Source of the DNA: Niveibacterium sp. 24ML | GTDB taxonomy: Bacteria > Pseudomonadota > Gammaproteobacteria > Burkholderiales > Rhodocyclaceae | NCBI RefSeq assembly: GCF_026586805.1 | Contig: NZ_JAPFHA010000031.1 | Span: 1-37,702, forward strand | Direction of reading: 5' to 3' | Length of the DNA: 37,702 nt | Part shown: positions 33,757-37,702 of the stretch, piece after piece | How positions within the stretch are numbered: the stretch's first letter is position 1 | How the letters are laid out: every line of letters starts with the position of its first letter | The notes under the pieces: generated by a model | Seen by the model: the letters and a program-made list of their open reading frames with translations, nothing else | Databases searched by the model: none | What the model was told of the DNA's origin: nothing | Made by a program: the position numbers and the translations under genes

Positions 33757-35478
33757 TCAGCCTTGCATCGGCAGCTTCAGGCCGCGCTCACGCGCGCACT
33801 GCTGCGCGATCTCGTAGCCCGCGTCGGCATGGCGCATCACGCCGCTGGCCGGGTCGTTCCACAGCACGCGTTCGAGCCGGCGTGCGGCCTCGTCCGAACC
33901 ATCGGCGACGATCACGACCCCCGCATGTTGAGAGTAGCCCATGCCCACGCCGCCGCCATGGTGAAGTGAAACCCAGGTTGCGCCGCCGGCGGTGTTGAGC
34001 AGCGCGTTGAGCAGTGGCCAGTCGGATACCGCGTCGCTGCCGTCGCGCATGGCTTCGGTTTCGCGGTTGGGGCTGGCGACTGAGCCGGTATCGAGGTGGT
34101 CGCGGCCGATCACGATGGGCGCCTTCAGTTCGCCGCGGGCAACCATCTCGTTGAAGGCAAGCCCGGCGAGGTGACGTTCGCCCAGGCCGAGCCAGCAGAT
34201 CCGCGAGGGCAGGCCCTGGAAGGCGATGCGCTCGCCGGCCATGTCCAGCCAGCGGTGTACATGGTGGTTATCGGGGAATAGTGCTTTGATCTTCGCGTCG
34301 GTCTTGCGGATGTCTTCCGGGTCGCCCGATAGCGCCACCCAGCGGAATGGCCCCTTGCCTTCGCAGAAGAGCGGGCGGATGTAGGCCGGCACGAAACCGG
34401 GGAAGTCGAAGGCGTTCGCGACGCCCTCATCCTTGGCGACCTGGCGGATGTTGTTGCCGTAGTCGACCACCGGCACCCCCATCGCCTGGAAGTCCAGCAT
34501 CGCTTGCACATGCACCGCGCAGCTCTTCGCCGCGGCCCGGCGCAGCGCATCGTGCATGCCGGGGTCGCGCTGCGCGGTGAGCCATTGTTCGAGGCTCCAG
34601 CCGATCGGCAGGTAGCCGTGGATCAGGTCGTGCGCCGAGGTCTGGTCGGTCACCAGATCGGGCTTCACGCCGCGTTCCACCATCTCCGGCAGCAGTTCGG
34701 CAGCGTTGCCCAGCAGGCCGATCGATACGGCTTCGCCGCGCGCGGTGTGGTGGGCGATGAGTTCGAGCGCGTGGTCCAGATCGCGCGCCTGCACATCGAG
34801 GTAGCGGGTGCGCAGGCGGAAGTCGATGCGCGATTGCTGGCACTCGATCATCAGCGAGGTGGCGCCGGCGAAGCTCGCCGCCAGCGGCTGCGCGCCACCC
34901 ATGCCGCCGAGCCCGGCGGAAAGGATCCAGCGGCCGCGCCAGGGGTTGGCGCTGCCGTCAGCGGCGCTCAGTTGACCGTAGTGCTGGCGGCCCGCCTCAG
35001 CGAAGGTTTCGTAGGTGCCTTGCACGATGCCCTGGGTGCCGATGTAGATCCAGCTGCCGGCCGTCATCTGGCCGTACATCATCAGGCCCTTGCGATCGAG
35101 CTCGTGGAAGTGCTCCCAGGTGGCCCACTTGGGCACCAGGTTCGAGTTCGCGATCAGCACGCGCGGCGCGTCCGCATGGGTGCGGAACACGCCCACCGGC
35201 TTGCCGGACTGCACCAGCAGCGTCTCGTCGTCGCCCAGCGTCTGCAGCGTCTTCAGGATCGTGTCGAAGCTTTCCCAGTCGCGCGCGGCGCGGCCGATGC
35301 CGCCGTAGACCACCAGCGCCTCCGGGTTCTCCGCCACGTCCGGGTCAAGGTTGTTCTGCAACATGCGGAAGGCGGCTTCGGTGAGCCAGCTGCGGCAACT
35401 GCGTGCAGTGCCGCGCGGGGCACGCACAACGCGGCCGGGGGCGATACGCGGGTCGCGATCAGGGGGTGGAACGGGCAT
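33757..35478 (-). CDS. hutU: Urocanate hydratase
   Basis: From the ATG at 35478 (GGAGA, 5-nt spacer) the protein has 573 residues, near the usual 555-560. It hydrates urocanate to 4-imidazolone-5-propionate using a tightly bound NAD+. Motifs seen are [32 protein letters not shown], the NAD-binding [28 protein letters not shown], the catalytic Cys428 in RICWLG, and [15 protein letters not shown]. It is the first gene of hutUHGI, divergent from hutC. Two HutC-type palindromes lie upstream. Copies of a palindromic repeat family sit after its stop and in the divergent region before it. Confidence 0.97.
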   Translation of the reverse strand: MPVPPPDRDPRIAPGRVVRAPRGTARSCRSWLTEAAFRMLQNNLDPDVAENPEALVVYGGIGRAARDWESFDTILKTLQTLGDDETLLVQSGKPVGVFRTHADAPRVLIANSNLVPKWATWEHFHELDRKGLMMYGQMTAGSWIYIGTQGIVQGTYETFAEAGRQHYGQLSAADGSANPWRGRWILSAGLGGMGGAQPLAASFAGATSLMIECQQSRIDFRLRTRYLDVQARDLDHALELIAHHTARGEAVSIGLLGNAAELLPEMVERGVKPDLVTDQTSAHDLIHGYLPIGWSLEQWLTAQRDPGMHDALRRAAAKSCAVHVQAMLDFQAMGVPVVDYGNNIRQVAKDEGVANAFDFPGFVPAYIRPLFCEGKGPFRWVALSGDPEDIRKTDAKIKALFPDNHHVHRWLDMAGERIAFQGLPSRICWLGLGERHLAGLAFNEMVARGELKAPIVIGRDHLDTGSVASPNRETEAMRDGSDAVSDWPLLNALLNTAGGATWVSLHHGGGVGMGYSQHAGVVIVADGSDEAARRLERVLWNDPASGVMRHADAGYEIAQQCARERGLKLPMQG

Positions 35479-35500
35479 GGGACTCTCCGTTGCGGCAAAG

Positions 35501-35512
35501 TTGTCTATACAT
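35501..35512. promoter_or_regulatory. HutC-like operator, promoter-proximal
   Basis: TTGTCTATACAT matches the perfect palindrome at 35544-35555 in 10 of 12 positions. It overlaps the end of the predicted -10 element of hutU. Repression by HutC, relieved by urocanate, is expected from the family; the site is predicted. Confidence 0.6.
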
Positions 35513-35540
35513 TTGTAGCGCAACGCTGGCCGCTTCGCAA
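35512..35540 (-). promoter_or_regulatory. Predicted hutU promoter
   Basis: On the minus strand TTGCGA (35535-35540) and TACAAA (35512-35517) are separated by 17 nt and lie about 35 nt before the hutU ATG. HutC-like palindromes lie on either side. Confidence 0.45.
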
Positions 35541-35543
35541 GAG

Positions 35544-35555
35544 TTGTATATACAA
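35544..35555. promoter_or_regulatory. HutC-like operator, perfect palindrome
   Basis: TTGTATATACAA is a perfect 12-bp palindrome in the hutU-hutC divergent region, just upstream of the predicted hutU -35. Its centre is 43 bp from the second site, about four helical turns, so two HutC dimers could sit on the same face. The TGTATATACA core resembles known HutC sites. Confidence 0.7.
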
Positions 35556-35574
35556 TTGATCTATGACGCGATCC

Positions 35575-35707
35575 ACCACGGAGGCACGAAGGGCCGCAAA
35601 GAAAGCCAATGGCAAACCAAGCACAAAGGGCCACGAAGCAGGGCCTTTGTTCTTCACGTTATTGACTTTCCTTCGCGGCCCTTCGCGACCCTTTGCGCCT
35701 TTGTGGT
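35575..35707. repeat. Nested palindromic repeat, copy B (upstream of hutC)
   Basis: The outer arms 35575-35605 and 35666-35707 pair imperfectly, the right arm carrying one extra unit of about 11 nt. Units read like GAGGCACGAAGGGCCGCAAAG. Inside is a second hairpin, ACAAAGG(G)CC with GGCCTTTGT (35623-35650). The layout matches copy A. It lies between the hut operators and the hutC start, so it is probably in the hutC leader. Confidence 0.75.
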
Positions 35708-35731
35708 GAACTCAGCCTCCACTGACACGAC

Positions 35732-36466
35732 ATGACCCAAGCACCCAAATCGCCGCGCTACCAGCAGATCAAGGAAGACTTGCTCACCCGCATCCGTGGC
35801 GGCGAATGGGGCGTGGGCGAGGCGATTCCGCCGGAAGAAGGACTCGCGCGCGATTTCGGCGTTGCGCGGATGACGGTGAACCGCGCGCTGCGCGAACTCA
35901 CCGATGCAGGCGTACTCACCCGCACCCGTGGCGCAGGCACCTTCGTGGCGCCGCCGCGGGTGGAAGCGCCGCTGCTGGAGATCCGCAACATCGCCGAGGA
36001 CATCGCTGCGCGTGGCCATGCCCACACTGCAGCGCTGCGCAGCCTCGCACCCGGGCAGGCCGATGGCGCGCTCGCCGAAGCCTTCGAGTTACCGCTTGGC
36101 GCGCCGCTATTCCATTCGGTGCTGGTGCATTGCGAAGACGGCAGGCCGATCCAGGTCGAAGACCGCTGGGTCAACGCCGCGTTGGCGCCGGACTATCTGC
36201 AACTGGATTTCGCGGCCGAAACGCCTAACGCCTACCTCAGCCGCGTCGCCCCGCTCGCCAGCGCCCGCTTCACCGTCGAAGCACGGCTCGCGCCGCGCGA
36301 CATCGCTGCGATGCTGGGCATCGCCGCCCGCGCGCCCTGCCTGGTGATGCACCGGGTAACCCGCGGTACAGCCGGCGTCGCCTCCGTCGCGACACTCTGG
36401 CACCCGGGCGAGCACTACCGGCTGCATGCGGTGATTGATGTCAAGTCAGGGGCGGGGCGCCGCTGA
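35732..36466 (+). CDS. hutC: Histidine utilisation repressor, GntR/HutC family
   Basis: The protein has 244 residues. Residues 1-75 are the GntR winged helix (YQQIKEDLLTRI, LARDFGVARMTVNRALRELTDAGVLTRTRGAGTFVA). Residues about 90-240 form the UTRA effector domain (PLGAPLFHSVLVHCEDGRPIQVEDRWV to GEHYRLHAVID), which in HutC binds urocanate. Without inducer it represses hut genes and often its own. It is divergent from hutU across about 250 bp that hold two HutC-like palindromes and a palindromic repeat. The ribosome-binding site is weak, as expected for a low-level regulator. Confidence 0.95.
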   Translation: MTQAPKSPRYQQIKEDLLTRIRGGEWGVGEAIPPEEGLARDFGVARMTVNRALRELTDAGVLTRTRGAGTFVAPPRVEAPLLEIRNIAEDIAARGHAHTAALRSLAPGQADGALAEAFELPLGAPLFHSVLVHCEDGRPIQVEDRWVNAALAPDYLQLDFAAETPNAYLSRVAPLASARFTVEARLAPRDIAAMLGIAARAPCLVMHRVTRGTAGVASVATLWHPGEHYRLHAVIDVKSGAGRR

Positions 36467-36698
36467 ATCATCAGCAGGGCGGCTTAGCCGCTGGCGTAAC
36501 CAGCACCGGAGGAAGGACGGGGCGTTCGCTCGTGACGTACGGCTTGTGAGCGCGGGTCAATGGCCCGCACTACGCGGCTGCGCGAGTAAGCGGGGTACGC
36601 ATCAAGCGCCCGGGCCGGCGATGCTAGACTCGTCGCACGCTGCGGACCGGGCTTGCGCGACGCAGCCCCTTTCACTGCCTGTGCGCCCGACCTCTGCA
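36467..36698. other. Intergenic region between hutC and the zincin-like gene
   Basis: About 230 bases. A hairpin GCGGGTC-AAT-GGCCCGC at 36552-36568 (one G-T pair) is the only clear structure. The frame of the next gene is open through most of it, but that part is Arg/Ser/Gly-rich and unlike a protein domain. Confidence 0.4.
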
Positions 36699-37451
36699 AT
36701 GCAGGACTTCTTCTCCACCGCCTTCCTTGAATCGATCCCACCGGCACTGCGCGATGTGCCGCAGCAGATCCGCAGCCAGACCGGCATTGCGCTGCAGGTG
36801 CAAGAAATCGATGAGAGCTTCGCGCGATGCAACCCCGCGTTCGCCAATGCCGCAGCGGTGCTCGACATCGATCACGTGCAGCAAGCGATCACGATCCGGG
36901 TCGCGCCTGCGGCACTGAGCCCGCGAATCCTCTCCCACGAGCTGATTCACCTGAAAAGAAACGTCGTTGAATCAGTGCCGAAGTTCTTTCCAATTGGCAC
37001 GGCGAGTGATGCCGAGATCCAGTCGATTTATTTGGTCGAAAACGCATTGGAGCACTTGTTCGTCGTGCCTGAAGAGATCGCGCTTCATCCTGAATCGGAA
37101 GCGCACTGGGCCCAGGATTACCAGGCCCTCGTCGAACGCTCCAAACACAACGGCTTCGCCCTTTGCCTGCACTGGTTCTTTCTGCGCATCGCGCTGCCTA
37201 ATTGCGGCGCAGTCGCCGAAGCCTGCGCCGCGCACCTGAATGCCTTGCAAGATCCGTATCTGATCCGTGTCGCCGAATACCTCGGGCGCACCCTTCACGC
37301 GCAGCGGCCCGACAAGCTGGCCATGCAACACACCTTGCTCAAGGCCATCGACCCCGCACTCAGAACACACATCGCCATTGGGCGCTTCGCGATCCGCGAC
37401 GGTAAGCTTGTTACAGAACGCCTGAAGGATGGGCAATGGTGTTCGGAATAG
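36699..37451 (+). CDS. Uncharacterised zincin-like protein with HELIH motif
   Basis: The ATG at 36699 gives 250 residues, beginning MQDFFSTAFLESIPPALRD. Further in-frame ATGs upstream (36435, and one near 36620) would add low-complexity sequence and are less likely; no ribosome-binding site decides. The central motif ILSHELIHLKR carries His80-Glu81-x-x-His84, the zinc/catalytic signature of zincin peptidases. Glu114, Glu118 or His119 in LVENALEHLFVVPEE could be the third ligand. There is no signal peptide or membrane segment, so a cytoplasmic protein is likely. I do not recognise the family. It could be a peptidase or a non-catalytic metal-binding protein. It follows hutC by 230 bases with no link to histidine use. 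Confidence 0.6.
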   Translation: MQDFFSTAFLESIPPALRDVPQQIRSQTGIALQVQEIDESFARCNPAFANAAAVLDIDHVQQAITIRVAPAALSPRILSHELIHLKRNVVESVPKFFPIGTASDAEIQSIYLVENALEHLFVVPEEIALHPESEAHWAQDYQALVERSKHNGFALCLHWFFLRIALPNCGAVAEACAAHLNALQDPYLIRVAEYLGRTLHAQRPDKLAMQHTLLKAIDPALRTHIAIGRFAIRDGKLVTERLKDGQWCSE

Positions 37452-37702
37452 CGAACACGATCTGACTTGCTGACAGGGGTAGGAGCGTGCGGCGGGAACT
37501 GAAGGCTTGTTTGTGCGGGTTACTGATCCGCACTGCAAGACTGCCAGCTTCGTGTGCACTGATCTTGAGGTGGCGGTGGGGCGATCAAGAAGCCAACGTT
37601 TCGGCGTCGCGATAGTGTCAGCGCGGGTTAGCAGGCCGATGCAAAACGCTGTGACGTCACGCCTGGCATGGCCGTTGCGATTCGGTTTTTCATGACTTCA
37701 GT
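37452..37702. other. Right-end non-coding stretch
   Basis: The last 250 bases show no supported gene. A hairpin GTGCGG-GTTACTGAT-CCGCAC at 37513-37533 may end the zincin-like gene's transcript, though no T-run follows. Confidence 0.4.

Noticed and set aside
36435-36698. Upstream extension of the zincin-like gene starting inside hutC
   Set aside because: It overlaps hutC, and the sequence is low-complexity with no domain character; the start at 36699 fits better.

Overview
The window is dense, high-GC proteobacterial DNA. Several genes suggest a betaproteobacterium, perhaps near the Rhodocyclales/Burkholderiales: a rhombosortase with its GlyGly-CTERM lipoprotein, a PEP-CTERM protein, a four-step hut operon under a GntR-type HutC, an E. 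coli-type PepN, and an alpha-2-macroglobulin/PBP1C pair. This placement is inferred from gene content, not from a marker gene. No rRNA, tRNA or CRISPR array was seen.

Layout. 1-549 is the C-terminal end of a radical SAM protein with a complete SPASM cysteine pattern. 539-1971 (minus) is a coupled rhombotarget lipoprotein/rhombosortase pair. 2366-4177 is a secreted subtilisin-like protease with an I9 propeptide and a PPC domain. 4243-4877 holds two broken genes, an AraC regulator and an esterase. 4960-13029 carries pepN, a TPR-GGDEF-EAL protein, an odd pyruvate kinase-like protein without the usual C-domain, and a two-CBS protein. A CHASE-PAS histidine kinase follows (13002-15230, minus).

15303-29007 is almost all minus strand. 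Its ends are pbpC (PBP1C) and a thioester-containing alpha-2-macroglobulin, genes that are neighbours in many proteobacteria. Here they are about 6 kb apart. Between them lie an AHH-type nuclease toxin with an Imm11-type immunity protein (starting 29 nt after the macroglobulin stop), a DUF4377-like lipoprotein, a secreted glycerophosphodiester phosphodiesterase, an esterase lipoprotein and a PEP-CTERM protein.

29193-29666 is a YdjM-like membrane protein. 29709-29859 is a 143-bp IS5-like MITE with 18-bp inverted ends and a CTAG target duplication, inserted exactly at the hutI stop codon. 29856-36466 is the histidine utilisation locus: hutU-hutH-hutG-hutI on the minus strand and divergent hutC on the plus strand. 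Together they convert histidine to urocanate, imidazolone propionate, formiminoglutamate, then glutamate and formamide. Two HutC-like palindromes bracket a predicted hutU promoter. Two related nested palindromic repeats flank hutU. The window ends with an uncharacterised HELIH zincin-like gene.

The most interesting items are the toxin/immunity pair in the macroglobulin transcription unit, the MITE at the hutI stop codon, the nested palindromes around hutU, and the rhombosortase/substrate pair.
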